A model generated the notes under the pieces. It was not told the origin of the DNA. It was given only the letters and a program-made list of their open reading frames with translations, and searched no databases. The position numbers and the translations under genes are program-made. A DNA stretch of 35,724 nucleotides, taken from NCBI GenBank assembly GCA_001789725.1, contig MGAM01000008.1, positions 1-35,724 on the forward strand, given 5' to 3'. The stretch is from Candidatus Roizmanbacteria bacterium RIFCSPLOWO2_01_FULL_39_19 (GTDB taxonomy: Bacteria; Patescibacteriota; Microgenomatia; UBA1406; HO2-37-13b). This document shows, piece by piece, positions 24,246 to 32,546 of the stretch (within the stretch, counting starts at the first letter, position 1; every line of letters begins with the position of its first letter).

Positions 24246-25970
24246 TTACCTATTCTGCAACTTAAAAAGTTGCTCAACTTCCTCAATGGTTGTCACGTCA
24301 TCGGGCCGTTTATCATCCCTTAGTCTCTCAAGCCTGGGAAAGCGAAGAGCTAAATGTGCCGTGTGCATTGGAGATTTGGTGATCTCATCAGATCGTATTT
24401 CAAGAACTATCGACGGTTTTACCCAAACGTCAACTGCCATTTGTTTATCAACGGAATAGTTAAGGGGTTTTTTCTTTGAAAGAGACTGGTCGCATAACTT
24501 CTTAACCTCCCGCCACTCAATATCAGTTAATCCCGTCCCAAGCTTTGAAACAGTTTTAAAAACATCTTTTTGCCCGTCATATACCCCAATCAGAAGAGCT
24601 CCTATCCCAAATCCTGACCTTTTACCCTGGCCAAAGTCGTATCCCATCACCAAGCAGTCAATAGTGTCCTCAACTTTTGTTGCATAACTTTTTTTGTATT
24701 TTATCCAGTTCCAATTTCTCGCATTTGGCTGGTATGCCCCATCGGGTTTTTTTACCATTATCCCCTCAAGATTATCTTCAATTGATTTTAAAAATGACTT
24801 TTTTATGTCTTCAGGCGCTCTAGCAATTGTCTCAGGAGCAAGATTAAGAGTATTTTTAGCAGTATTTTTAACTAGGCCAGACAATAACTCTCGTCGATGT
24901 TTTAAAGGCTCGTCAATTAAACTTTTGCCGTTAAGATACAAAAGATCAAACACAAAAAGTCGCAGTGGAATCTCTTTAGATTTTGCCTCAATATCATATT
25001 TTCTTTTTCTTTGTACCGTCTCCTGAAATGGTAAAAGTTTGCCTGTTTTAGTACTATAGCCAACAGCTTCTCCCTCGATAATTATATTTTTATATTTAAT
25101 TTCTGTTGAGATAGCCAAGACTATGTCAGGGTACATTTCAGTTACATTCTCCAAACTTCGAGAAAATAGCTTCACACCGCTCTTATTTGCATGGATTTGT
25201 AATCTAAACCCATCATATTTTTCCTCAATTATCCCTTCAGGGACTTTTTCAAAAATATCTTTCGGGTCAGCAAGACGCTCTGCCCTCATCATCAGAATTG
25301 GGGTAAAAACTGCCGGTTTAACATGAGTCAGCCCTTTTTCACTACTCTCTTTAATCGTCTTTCCGATAAAGCCAATATCAGGTCTAACATGATAAGCTTT
25401 TTCAATTACTCCCCGCAAACTTTTGTCCCCTTTCAACATCCACGAGAATCCATCAAGAATTGTCACGTCAGAAAATCCAAGCCTAAGCTTGTTTATTGGT
25501 ATTCTCACAACAAACCGGCAAGACAGTGGGTCAAGCTCTTGAATAAGACCGGAAAGAATTGAAATTTTTAAATCCTGCGACCCAACGCCCGAAGAGTCGG
25601 CAAGACGCCCTAGTTGATTAAAAACGTCTAAAATGCTTAGATCTTTGGAAAATAATGTAGACGCTTGTTTTTTCAACTCTTCAATCGCCACCCCGATGTC
25701 GCCTTTTTTTTTAAAAAGCGTTGTGAAAACATTTAATTCAACTCCAACGGCTCTGGCCGAGGCTTTTATAACCATTTTCTCCCCCATATTAAACTCAACT
25801 TTTTCATAAAGCGGGGCGACCCTACCCTGAAGAAGATAGAGAATTTGAGCAATTTCGTCTCTGTCTGCTTCTTTAAAAAGATCTGACAAAATCCTCGTCA
25901 TCTCAAGACGTGATGAGGTTTGTTCTATTGATTCGAAATATTCTGCAAGTCTACTAAAACGCATAGCCAT
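24246..25970 (-). CDS. ATP-dependent DNA ligase, archaeal/eukaryotic LIG1 type
   Basis: This 574-residue ligase joins nicked DNA using ATP. The N-terminal DNA-binding domain (1-190) is followed by the adenylation domain with motif I EEKYDGFR (249-256, adenylated lysine K251), motif III (VFDLLYLNG), and motif IV with EGIMVKKP, then motif V (NWIKYKK). The C-terminal OB domain ends with DVTTIEEVEQLF, typical of archaeal Lig. Full-length N-terminal DNA-binding domain plus this end separate it from LigD-type or short bacterial phage ligases. Bacteria usually depend on NAD-dependent LigA; whether one exists elsewhere is unknown. The gene is flanked by convergent and divergent genes, so it is its own unit. 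Confidence 0.95.
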   Translation of the reverse strand: MAMRFSRLAEYFESIEQTSSRLEMTRILSDLFKEADRDEIAQILYLLQGRVAPLYEKVEFNMGEKMVIKASARAVGVELNVFTTLFKKKGDIGVAIEELKKQASTLFSKDLSILDVFNQLGRLADSSGVGSQDLKISILSGLIQELDPLSCRFVVRIPINKLRLGFSDVTILDGFSWMLKGDKSLRGVIEKAYHVRPDIGFIGKTIKESSEKGLTHVKPAVFTPILMMRAERLADPKDIFEKVPEGIIEEKYDGFRLQIHANKSGVKLFSRSLENVTEMYPDIVLAISTEIKYKNIIIEGEAVGYSTKTGKLLPFQETVQRKRKYDIEAKSKEIPLRLFVFDLLYLNGKSLIDEPLKHRRELLSGLVKNTAKNTLNLAPETIARAPEDIKKSFLKSIEDNLEGIMVKKPDGAYQPNARNWNWIKYKKSYATKVEDTIDCLVMGYDFGQGKRSGFGIGALLIGVYDGQKDVFKTVSKLGTGLTDIEWREVKKLCDQSLSKKKPLNYSVDKQMAVDVWVKPSIVLEIRSDEITKSPMHTAHLALRFPRLERLRDDKRPDDVTTIEEVEQLFKLQNR

Positions 25971-25977
25971 TTGTCAT

Positions 25978-25983
25978 ATTTTA
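25978..25983 (-). promoter_or_regulatory. -10-like hexamer for DNA ligase
   Basis: On the minus strand TAAAAT lies 7 bases before the ATG at 25970; no Shine-Dalgarno. Confidence 0.4.
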
Positions 25984-26010
25984 CTCCTAAATCTTATTGA
26001 GAATAAGTAG

Positions 26011-26016
26011 TATAAT
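26011..26016 (+). promoter_or_regulatory. -10 hexamer for the 26024 gene
   Basis: TATAAT is 7 bases before the ATG at 26024. The -35 is weak. Confidence 0.5.
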
Positions 26017-26023
26017 CCAAGTT

Positions 26024-26383
26024 ATGGATACCCCAGAAACAGATCCTACAAAACACGTTGTTGATCCGGCAACTGATATTGATGATCCTAAACCTAGATG
26101 GAGGCCACCGCGCCATCGCAGCGGTCGGCTTTTCAGCTGGGTGGAACCACTAACGGTCGCACAGGCCAATGGGTTGGCAGAGATGCGCTTTGGAGGAGTG
26201 CAGAGCCGAGCTGCAGAAGCTGCAATTAAGATAGCAGTAATGGTCTATAGTGACCCAAGCACTGTCAGGACCCCAAACCCCGCACAGGCTCTGGCGACGT
26301 TTGTTCGCGCCCACGGCGGGCAAATAGATGAGGAGGAGCTTATGAAAGCCCTTAACGAGGTTGTTGGCGACAAAAAACAATAA
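26024..26383 (+). CDS. Unknown 119-residue protein, GC-rich
   Basis: No family recognised. The first 45 residues are rich in Pro, Asp and Arg (DPKPRWRPPRHR) and look unfolded; the rest (about 46-115) is predicted helical with AQANGLAEM and EEELMKALNEVV. There is no signal peptide or membrane segment. I chose the ATG at 26024 rather than an upstream TTG start at 25997 because it is 7 bases after a perfect TATAAT. Base composition looks clearly more GC-rich than the flanking ligase and Fic genes, so it may have a different history or a different codon preference linked to expression level. Confidence 0.6.
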   Translation: MDTPETDPTKHVVDPATDIDDPKPRWRPPRHRSGRLFSWVEPLTVAQANGLAEMRFGGVQSRAAEAAIKIAVMVYSDPSTVRTPNPAQALATFVRAHGGQIDEEELMKALNEVVGDKKQ

Positions 26384-26417
26384 CTTTAGCTCTATATCAG
26401 ACAACAAAAAAGCAAGT

Positions 26418-26603
26418 TTATCGAGAAAAGATATAAATATAACCCAAAACCACACCAATTAAAAATATAATTCCTAAAATAAACGTTAAATATCCCTCTT
26501 CGTTTTTGGCAATTTTATAGATACCCTCACCAACGAGCGTGAGCGCAAATAACATCGGCAACACAAATCCGACATATAAAAATTCTGAAGATGCAAGTGT
26601 CAT
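26418..26603 (-). CDS. Small two-segment membrane protein next to fic
   Basis: A 61-residue protein with membrane segments at about 8-28 (LYVGFVLPMLFALTLVGEG) and 38-58 (YLTFILGIIFLIGVVLGYIYIF). It starts 9 bases after the Fic gene's stop on the same strand and is probably cotranscribed. No family recognised. Confidence 0.6.
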   Translation of the reverse strand: MTLASSEFLYVGFVLPMLFALTLVGEGIYKIAKNEEGYLTFILGIIFLIGVVLGYIYIFSR

Positions 26604-26612
26604 TGTTTCATT

Positions 26613-27656
26613 TTACACCATCACATAACGAGCAGCTTTAGTTTTGCCAACTTTTCTGATGATGCCATGGTCAACAAGTTCCTTTAAATCTCTTAAGACC
26701 GTATCTTCAGACACGTCTTTAACTATCTCTTTGAAGCTCTGATTTTGTAAAAAACCTATTTGTTGAATGTATTCAATGACTTTTACTTGGCGTTCTGTTA
26801 AAAATATTTGTTTGCCCCCGAGCCGGCTTTTTAGTGTCTGGTCTTTAGATAGTTTAAGAATTTTTTGTTTTATCCGGTTAAATTCAATTGAGACTCCTAG
26901 CGTAAAGTACTCGAGCCAAGAGGTCGTGTCCCCCACCGATCCTTTCTGCAGGAAATTATAGTATGATATTGGGTCCTGATCGTAATATTCCTCAAGAGAA
27001 AAAAACTTTCTAATGTCATAGTTCCCTAAATATAGAATAAGTGTTGACATCGCCCGGGCAATTCTACCATTACCGTCAATAAACGGGTGAATCCGCACAA
27101 CTTCATGATGAGCAATGCCGGCCTTAATTACCGGATGAACTTCTTCATCAGTTGCTTTGTTTAGCCAATAGACAAATTCTCGCATTAAAAAAGGCACTTC
27201 AATCGACTCCGGTGGCCGAAAAGTTACTTCCCACGTTTGGCTGTTTCTGATAATCACCGACTTTGTGCGATATATTCCCGTCTCCTCCTCAGGTAATATG
27301 TTTGCAATCACAACCTTATGAATTTTTTTGATCAAGGCCTCAGTTATTCGCTCAACTTGGCGGTCAAATTCATCCTCTATTAGCGATAGTGTCTTTCTGT
27401 AGTTGATTACTTCCTGGACATCCCGAGGTCTGCCAATCACATCCATTCCATGTAAAACATTTTTTGCTTCGGTAAAATTAAGCTGATTGCCTTCAACGTG
27501 AGTTCCATGATGGGCAGTTCTGACAATTGCATCTTCTCTAAATTGTTTTTCCCATAGAGGAAGGAGTGGAGCATCGGCAATAACCTCCTTTGCTGCTTCA
27601 ATCTGGCCAATATTTTTTAAAATATTATTGGTTATTTGATATTGAGGGTTAAACAT
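26613..27656 (-). CDS. Fic family AMPylation enzyme with winged-helix C-terminus
   Basis: A 347-residue Fic enzyme; the family transfers AMP from ATP to protein hydroxyls. The active-site loop HPFIDGNGR (190-198) is the full HxFx(D/E)GNGRxxR type, so catalysis is expected. A stretch THVEGN (52-57) lies where N-terminal-inhibited Fic enzymes have their inhibitory helix; the glutamate is kept, but the preceding Ser/Thr is one position off the (S/T)xxxE(G/N) pattern. Residues 275-345 form a winged-helix domain (LTERQVKVIEYI, DVSEDTVLRDLKELVDHGIIRKVG), seen in many Fic proteins and thought to contact DNA. Weak Shine-Dalgarno GGAAG 10 bases upstream. No antitoxin-like small partner is visible, except for the two-segment protein downstream. 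Confidence 0.93.
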   Translation of the reverse strand: MFNPQYQITNNILKNIGQIEAAKEVIADAPLLPLWEKQFREDAIVRTAHHGTHVEGNQLNFTEAKNVLHGMDVIGRPRDVQEVINYRKTLSLIEDEFDRQVERITEALIKKIHKVVIANILPEEETGIYRTKSVIIRNSQTWEVTFRPPESIEVPFLMREFVYWLNKATDEEVHPVIKAGIAHHEVVRIHPFIDGNGRIARAMSTLILYLGNYDIRKFFSLEEYYDQDPISYYNFLQKGSVGDTTSWLEYFTLGVSIEFNRIKQKILKLSKDQTLKSRLGGKQIFLTERQVKVIEYIQQIGFLQNQSFKEIVKDVSEDTVLRDLKELVDHGIIRKVGKTKAARYVMV

Positions 27657-27661
27657 AAATT

Positions 27662-28351
27662 TTATCTTCCAAATCGTCTTTGACGGTTGACATAATCCTC
27701 TAAAACCTGATTCATTAACTTTGGTGTAAGGTCGGGTAAGTATTCTTTTAAGAAAACAAGTTCTGCATATTCTATTTGCCAGAGTAAATATCCTGACAGT
27801 CTTTGTTCCCCTCCGGTGCGAACAACTAAATCGGGATAAGGATATGGTTGGTTGGATGTATCAAGATATTGAGCAAACTTTTCCTGATCAACTAATTTGA
27901 CTTCTTCGTCTAGACATCTGTTCACTGCCCGCATAATTTCGTCCCGCCCCCCATAATCCAGAGCTAGGTTAAAGAAATATTTATTATAATTAGCTGTTTC
28001 ATTTTCAAAAAATGATATTTTTTCAATAAGTTTTTTCGGGAGCCTGTCTTTTCTTCCCAAGTGAGTAAACCTAACTTCGTGTTTTTTATACTCTTTAAGA
28101 TCGTCAAACATATGCATGAAAAGCTCCATTAAATAATTAATCTCTCCTTGTGATCTGTTCCAGTTTTCTGTCGAGAATCCCCAAGCCGTCAACGTAATTA
28201 CACCTTTGTCTCTTAAATACCGGCCAACTTTCAATATAGCATCAAGTCCTCTTCTATGACCCTCCAACGTTGGCAAGTTGCGTTCTTTTGCCCAACGTCT
28301 GTTCCCGTCAGGAATGATTGCAATGTGATTTGGTAAACCAGAACCTTTCAT
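27662..28351 (-). CDS. uppS: Undecaprenyl diphosphate synthase (cis-prenyltransferase)
   Basis: This 229-residue enzyme makes the C55 lipid carrier for cell-wall and polysaccharide assembly by adding isopentenyl units to farnesyl diphosphate. Motifs: IIPDGNRRWA (12-21, catalytic Asp15), GHRRG, AWGFSTENWNR (about 57-67), and the C-terminal RTGGEQRLSGYLLWQIEYAEL, which holds the residues that bind the diphosphate. It is a little shorter than the common 245-255 residues. The Fic gene begins 5 bases after its stop on the same strand, and a divergent pilin-like pair starts on the other side, sharing an AT-rich upstream region. Confidence 0.96.
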   Translation of the reverse strand: MKGSGLPNHIAIIPDGNRRWAKERNLPTLEGHRRGLDAILKVGRYLRDKGVITLTAWGFSTENWNRSQGEINYLMELFMHMFDDLKEYKKHEVRFTHLGRKDRLPKKLIEKISFFENETANYNKYFFNLALDYGGRDEIMRAVNRCLDEEVKLVDQEKFAQYLDTSNQPYPYPDLVVRTGGEQRLSGYLLWQIEYAELVFLKEYLPDLTPKLMNQVLEDYVNRQRRFGR

Positions 28352-28369
28352 TTGATTTGATATGTTTAT

Positions 28370-28375
28370 TATAAT
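28370..28375 (+). promoter_or_regulatory. -10 hexamer for the pilin-like pair
   Basis: TATAAT ends 13 bases before the ATG at 28389. The short leader includes AAGGTG just before the ATG, too close to be a normal Shine-Dalgarno. Confidence 0.45.
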
Positions 28376-28388
28376 ACACTTAAGGTGT

Positions 28389-28682
28389 ATGGTCTACGCT
28401 CTTGAAATAAATAAAGACATCTTCCCAGGAGCTAAAATAGGTGATTTTGGAGTTCTTTTAAGTACCCTTCTTCCTCTTGTATTCATAGGTGCATCTTTAC
28501 TGTTTTTAAGTTATTTAATCTGGGGCGCTCTTGACTGGATCAAGGCTGGAAACAACAAAGAAAATGTAGTCAAAGCACAAACAAAATGGCGATATGCCAT
28601 ACTTGGATTTATAGTGATGTTAACGAGCTTACTCATGGTTAAAGTTCTGGGATATATTACAAGGATTCCTTTTCCACTATGA
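28389..28682 (+). CDS. VirB2/TrbC-type pilin-like protein 1
   Basis: This 97-residue protein has two membrane helices (about 22-44 and 68-90) with a charged stretch WIKAGNNKENVVKAQTKWR between them, the same layout as type IV secretion pilins. I chose the ATG at 28389 (MVYALEINK); an in-frame ATG at 28362 would overlap the promoter. It has no obvious cleaved signal; the first 20 residues are not strongly hydrophobic. Its stop overlaps the next pilin-like gene by four bases (ATGA), so the two are translated together. Confidence 0.72.
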   Translation: MVYALEINKDIFPGAKIGDFGVLLSTLLPLVFIGASLLFLSYLIWGALDWIKAGNNKENVVKAQTKWRYAILGFIVMLTSLLMVKVLGYITRIPFPL

Positions 28683-29044
28683 AAACAGTAGCTGCAAATA
28701 TTGATCAAATCTTTGGTAAATTAACTCCACCCCCAGGGCCAACTGAAATATACAAAGATCCGGTTGAGGGTCTAAGCAGAGTCCTTGTTGTAGGAATTCA
28801 GCTTAGTCTTATTATTGGAGCATTTTTTTCACTCATTTATCTTTTAATGGGTGCAATCGATTGGGTCGCAGCAGGAGGAGATAAAGAGACCCTCCAAAAA
28901 GCGCAGGCAAAGATGCGAAATGCTTTTGTTGGAATGTTGGTTCTTGTTTTTGCACTCACCTTGTTCGTACTAATAACAGGCAATCTTTTGAATATCATCC
29001 AAATAGACGGTGGCGGATTCCAGTTCATACTACCAAGATTTTAG
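28679..29044 (+). CDS. VirB2/TrbC-type pilin-like protein 2
   Basis: This 121-residue protein has two membrane helices (about 36-62 and 82-105) separated by the loop DWVAAGGDKETLQKAQAKMRN. The AGGDKE plus alternating basic residues is the recurrent loop of VirB2-like type IV secretion pilins in Candidate Phyla Radiation genomes. It starts in an ATGA overlap with the first copy. The pair looks like a duplication with divergence: same order of helix, charged loop, helix, but different N-termini. The other secretion genes in this window are 13-19 kb away. Confidence 0.78.
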   Translation: MKTVAANIDQIFGKLTPPPGPTEIYKDPVEGLSRVLVVGIQLSLIIGAFFSLIYLLMGAIDWVAAGGDKETLQKAQAKMRNAFVGMLVLVFALTLFVLITGNLLNIIQIDGGGFQFILPRF

Positions 29045-29063
29045 GGTCAGAATGTGCTTGTTG

Positions 29064-29534
29064 TTATGATTTTTTTAAATCAGAGATTTCTTTCTGAAGT
29101 TTTTTTATCTCTTCTGTAAGAGTAAGAATAGTGTTGTTAATTTTTTGTTCTTGAGTAACTTCCTCTTCCTCGTCTGCCTGGATATCATCAATATCGGCTG
29201 ATATTTCATCAACTTCATCTTCAAGGCCTTCAACGGTTGTTTGTACCGTCTCAACATCATGCTGAATTTCGTCCAAATCCTCCTCAACATCCTCAAGGCT
29301 CTCAGAATGACGATTGACCGTCATTTGTATAAACAAGGCTAAATAAATTGCCTCAAGAGACACTGCGGTTGTTAAAATTAACATAATTTGATCAAAGGTA
29401 ACACCAAAGAAATGGAGTCCAAAAATTGTAATAAATAGAATCGTGTGTACAACAATCGATGTAGGACTGCCAATCCATTGTGTTATCACCAAAGACATTG
29501 ATTCCAGATTAAATTTCTTTTTCTTTTTTTTCAT
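29064..29534 (-). CDS. Two-segment membrane protein with long acidic coiled coil
   Basis: This 156-residue protein starts with a lysine run (MKKKKKKF), then two membrane helices (about 28-47 and 52-72) with the pattern SLEAIYLALFIQMTVNRHSE, which resembles DUF1003-like or low-affinity iron permease-type proteins. From about 76 on it is a highly acidic coiled coil (EEDLDEIQHDVETVQTTVEGLEDEV) that ends in a lysine/leucine heptad pattern. The coiled coil is longer than in the family's usual members. It is convergent with the pilin-like pair. Role unknown. Confidence 0.7.
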   Translation of the reverse strand: MKKKKKKFNLESMSLVITQWIGSPTSIVVHTILFITIFGLHFFGVTFDQIMLILTTAVSLEAIYLALFIQMTVNRHSESLEDVEEDLDEIQHDVETVQTTVEGLEDEVDEISADIDDIQADEEEEVTQEQKINNTILTLTEEIKKLQKEISDLKKS

Positions 29535-29650
29535 AAAACGAGTACGAACTCTACAGAAGAGTTTCTACGGAACATATAAGCGTATCAGTTTGGGGAATAC
29601 TAGCTATACGATATTATCATGATATCATTTGATACATTCTTTATCAAGCG

Positions 29651-30676
29651 CTAAACTCTTCGAATGATTCTTCTTAAATGCTCTACTGTGCTTGATAACG
29701 AATATCGAACCGGTTCAATAACTAAGTCTTGAGCATGAAGATAGTTAACTTCTTCCCCCCCAAATCCCCGCTTAAAAACTGAGACCCCATAAAATCGATG
29801 TTGAGATTCGTCATGAGGCGCAATCCCCCAGAAATTATATTTCTCCATACCACGCTGTTTCGCCTCTTTTATCGCCTCCCACTGCAACAAATAGGCGCCA
29901 GGATGATATCGACCCTCATTGGTACTTGCTCCGTAATGATACGCTGCCTCATGTCCGTAAAAAATAATGAAAGCCTGCGCAAGTAATTTTTTATTTAAAC
30001 TGGCTGAATATAGAAGCGCCAGATCATTTTTAGCAAAAACTGAAAACTGCTTTAGTAAAAACTCATACGAAAAAGGAACGAATCCTTGACGGCGCGACGT
30101 TTCAATCTGTAGATCATAAAATGATTTAATCTGATTTGCGTCATTGGTTGTTGTAACTATTATTCCTTCTTTTTCTGCTTTTTTAATCTCATGTCGGGTT
30201 GTTTTTCTCATATCATAAAGTAGTTCCGCATCAGTTTTGGAAAGATCAAGTTGAAGCGTTAGTTCTGCATGAAGATGCATTGGAGCAGAGATAAATCCGC
30301 ACTTTTCAAAAAGATTTTTTGAAAATTCACTGCTTACTAAAGGGGGTCTTATCCGAACAAAAATACATCGTGACTGCTTAGCTATTGTTCTAATGGTTAA
30401 AATAAATGCATTAACTAATGATTCATTCTTCCAGTCAATAATCGGCCCGGCAGCAACCGTTAAGTATCGCCCGCGCTTGGCATCTTCAATAATTGATAAC
30501 ATAGCCCCAACAAGAATATCGCTGTGATAAAAACCGGTTCGGAAAATAGCATGACCCAACTCCTGATGAAATTCACCCCAATACCAAGATTGAAGAAAGT
30601 TCGCTTCCATGTGGGCCAAAAGAAAATCTTCCCACTCTCTTTTATCAGTTATGTCTTTTGTTGTAATTGCTGCCAT
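29651..30676 (-). CDS. FemAB-family aminoacyl/peptidoglycan branch transferase
   Basis: This 341-residue protein matches the FemAB/FemX fold of two GNAT-like domains. Recognisable stretches are FLQSWYWGEFHQELG near 29-43, LDLSKTDAELLYDMRKTTRHEIKKAEKEGI (about 148-177), and HYGASTNEGRYHPGAYLLQWEAIKEAK (about 251-277), the conserved acceptor-side helix, followed by YNFWGI. The family uses aminoacyl-tRNA to add amino acids to the peptidoglycan stem peptide; some members, however, work on other substrates. It lacks the coiled-coil arm of FemX/MurM. Its start overlaps the aminotransferase stop by 28 bases, so it is part of the Mur-ligase cluster. Confidence 0.9.
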   Translation of the reverse strand: MAAITTKDITDKREWEDFLLAHMEANFLQSWYWGEFHQELGHAIFRTGFYHSDILVGAMLSIIEDAKRGRYLTVAAGPIIDWKNESLVNAFILTIRTIAKQSRCIFVRIRPPLVSSEFSKNLFEKCGFISAPMHLHAELTLQLDLSKTDAELLYDMRKTTRHEIKKAEKEGIIVTTTNDANQIKSFYDLQIETSRRQGFVPFSYEFLLKQFSVFAKNDLALLYSASLNKKLLAQAFIIFYGHEAAYHYGASTNEGRYHPGAYLLQWEAIKEAKQRGMEKYNFWGIAPHDESQHRFYGVSVFKRGFGGEEVNYLHAQDLVIEPVRYSLSSTVEHLRRIIRRV

Positions 30677-31857
30677 GCGTTTATTTTACTGACAATTCTA
30701 TGAGTTGCGTTTTGTGAGATTGCCCGATGTGTCGGTAAATTAATAATAGTTTCTGAAATTACTTCAGCATTTGAACAATCTCCTTTTTTATATCGAGTCT
30801 CCTTTAAATACTTTATTGGAGCAATAGGAGCGTCATACCAAGTATCGGCAATATAAATTCCTGATTTTTTAAGATATTTAAACAAACTTTGTCTATCTTT
30901 TGTTTGGGTAATAAATCTCAAATTTGACGAGTTGGGTAGAAGATTATAGGAAAGATCTTTAATTAAATTTTTATTAAGCGAACCTGCATAAATCATAGCA
31001 GTTTCCCGACGATGTGATAAGTTTGTATATAACTTTTCAAACTCCCCTTTTATTAGTTTACAGTGCCAGTTTGGCAATTTTCTAAATTGCCCTTTTTCAC
31101 CACCTGCCATAGGTGTAGATAACAGCCCAAACTGTTTCAAAAACATGTGGAAAGTTTTGCCAATTCCTGTTTGGTATGTTTTTCTGATGATAAAGGTTAA
31201 AAGGGGATAGAGTCGATCTTTTATTTGTTGAACATATGAAACGTTTTGTTGAAGTGTAATATTTTTTTGATTATATTTTTTATTTCTAATAACCAATGCT
31301 CCTCCTGACACTCCGTCAATCATTTTATCCTGACTAAATGACAGCGTGGTAAAGTCTCCCACTGTTCCCGATTCCTGATTATCACTATATCTTGTTCCAA
31401 TGCAATGAGCTAAGTCTTCAATAAGAATTAACTTATGTTGTTTGCAAATACTGGCAATTTTTTCAATGTCGCAAGGAAATCCAAACGTATTTTGGACGAT
31501 AACAACTTGCGTGGTTGGGTGTTTTTTAATCAAATTTTCAAGGGTTGAGGCAGAAAAATTAAATGTTTTATCAATATCGGCACATATCGCGTCAAGCCCA
31601 GCATTCTCAACTGCTCTGTACACCGCATAACACGTAAATCCGTTTATTATTACCTTGCTTCTTGCTGGAAAATCAAGCATCGTTAAAGCCATCTCAAGCG
31701 CTTCTCTACCCTTGTAAACAAGTGTTGCCTTGCCCTGATATTTTTTTTCCAGGTACAACGCCAGTTCCTCCTGATATTGAGACCTATTAAGAGTAAACAG
31801 GGCTTTAATTATAAAGTCAACGGTGTAGTTTGATCCTAATGAATTAAAACTCGTCAT
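30649..31857 (-). CDS. DegT/DnrJ/EryC1/StrS-family PLP aminotransferase
   Basis: This 402-residue protein has the fold of PLP-dependent sugar aminotransferases. The glycine/threonine region before NGFTCYA, the aspartate pairing with the PLP ring in LIEDLAH (D148), and the Schiff-base lysine K178 in SQDKMIDGVSGGALV are visible. The enzyme could transaminate a nucleotide keto-sugar, but its lysine context (SFSQDKMIDG) differs from the usual SFHPTKxLxxGEGG, so other amine acceptors are possible. It overlaps the hydrolase by four bases and the FemAB-family gene by 28, which places it in one translation-coupled cluster. Confidence 0.85.
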   Translation of the reverse strand: MTSFNSLGSNYTVDFIIKALFTLNRSQYQEELALYLEKKYQGKATLVYKGREALEMALTMLDFPARSKVIINGFTCYAVYRAVENAGLDAICADIDKTFNFSASTLENLIKKHPTTQVVIVQNTFGFPCDIEKIASICKQHKLILIEDLAHCIGTRYSDNQESGTVGDFTTLSFSQDKMIDGVSGGALVIRNKKYNQKNITLQQNVSYVQQIKDRLYPLLTFIIRKTYQTGIGKTFHMFLKQFGLLSTPMAGGEKGQFRKLPNWHCKLIKGEFEKLYTNLSHRRETAMIYAGSLNKNLIKDLSYNLLPNSSNLRFITQTKDRQSLFKYLKKSGIYIADTWYDAPIAPIKYLKETRYKKGDCSNAEVISETIINLPTHRAISQNATHRIVSKINAWQQLQQKT

Positions 31858-32546
31858 GATTGTATAAATGTAACTATAGCATCACCTACTTGTGCTACAT
31901 GTGTAAACTGTGGCGAATGCCGAGCTTGCTTTATAATAACCATTTTGGCGTTGGGAATTAATTTATGCATAATCATGCCATCTGAAATGGGCGTTGTTGT
32001 GTCGTTTTCTCCCCAGATAATAAGAGTTGGAATTTTAATAGATGGCATTTGAGTTGAAAGATCAACCGTTATAACATTTTTCATCGTTTCTCGTGAATTA
32101 ACTGAAGCATTAACGTAATCTTGTTCATGTGTCAGTTTATATAAAATACGTCTTAAGCTCTCTGATTTTGTAAATTTTTTACCCATTTTGGCCAGAGCAT
32201 TAAAAACTGCCCTTTTAGTTCTTATTGACATTTCATTATGATAAATTCCGGCGCTGTCAACAAGAATAAGAGCATCAATATGCTCAGGATGCTTGACTGC
32301 ATAAGCAAGAGAGATTCTCCCTCCATTTGAATGCCCTAAAAGAATCACTTTATTTTTTTCTCTCTCAACATATTTGTGTAGCCAACTAACATAATCGTCA
32401 ATATTCCATGGCCGATCAATCTTTTCAGTAAGACCTGGGATTTTAAGAATGACCGCATCATGTCCAGATTCTTTAAGTCGTTTTACCAAAGGTTCCCATT
32501 GGATTGCCTCATAGGCCCATCCATGAAGTATTAATATTTTTTTCAT
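31854..32546 (-). CDS. Alpha/beta hydrolase
   Basis: A 230-residue alpha/beta hydrolase. The oxyanion-hole segment is LHGWAYE (7-13), the nucleophile elbow GHSNGG (71-76) has Ser73, the acid is in WGENDTTTP, and the histidine in RHSPQ completes the triad. The start is the ATG at 32546 (MKKILILHGW), which overlaps the Mur ligase stop by four bases; an ATG 16 codons earlier would lie inside that gene. The family cleaves esters, thioesters or amides; the substrate is unknown. Because it sits in a Mur/Fem cluster, a peptide or amide substrate of the cell envelope is plausible. Confidence 0.88.
   Translation of the reverse strand: MKKILILHGWAYEAIQWEPLVKRLKESGHDAVILKIPGLTEKIDRPWNIDDYVSWLHKYVEREKNKVILLGHSNGGRISLAYAVKHPEHIDALILVDSAGIYHNEMSIRTKRAVFNALAKMGKKFTKSESLRRILYKLTHEQDYVNASVNSRETMKNVITVDLSTQMPSIKIPTLIIWGENDTTTPISDGMIMHKLIPNAKMVIIKQARHSPQFTHVAQVGDAIVTFIQS

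Noticed and set aside
29554-29575. Hairpin AACTCT...AGAGTT upstream of the coiled-coil membrane gene as a riboswitch or terminator
   Set aside because: Six-base stem with no T-run and no conserved riboswitch core visible.
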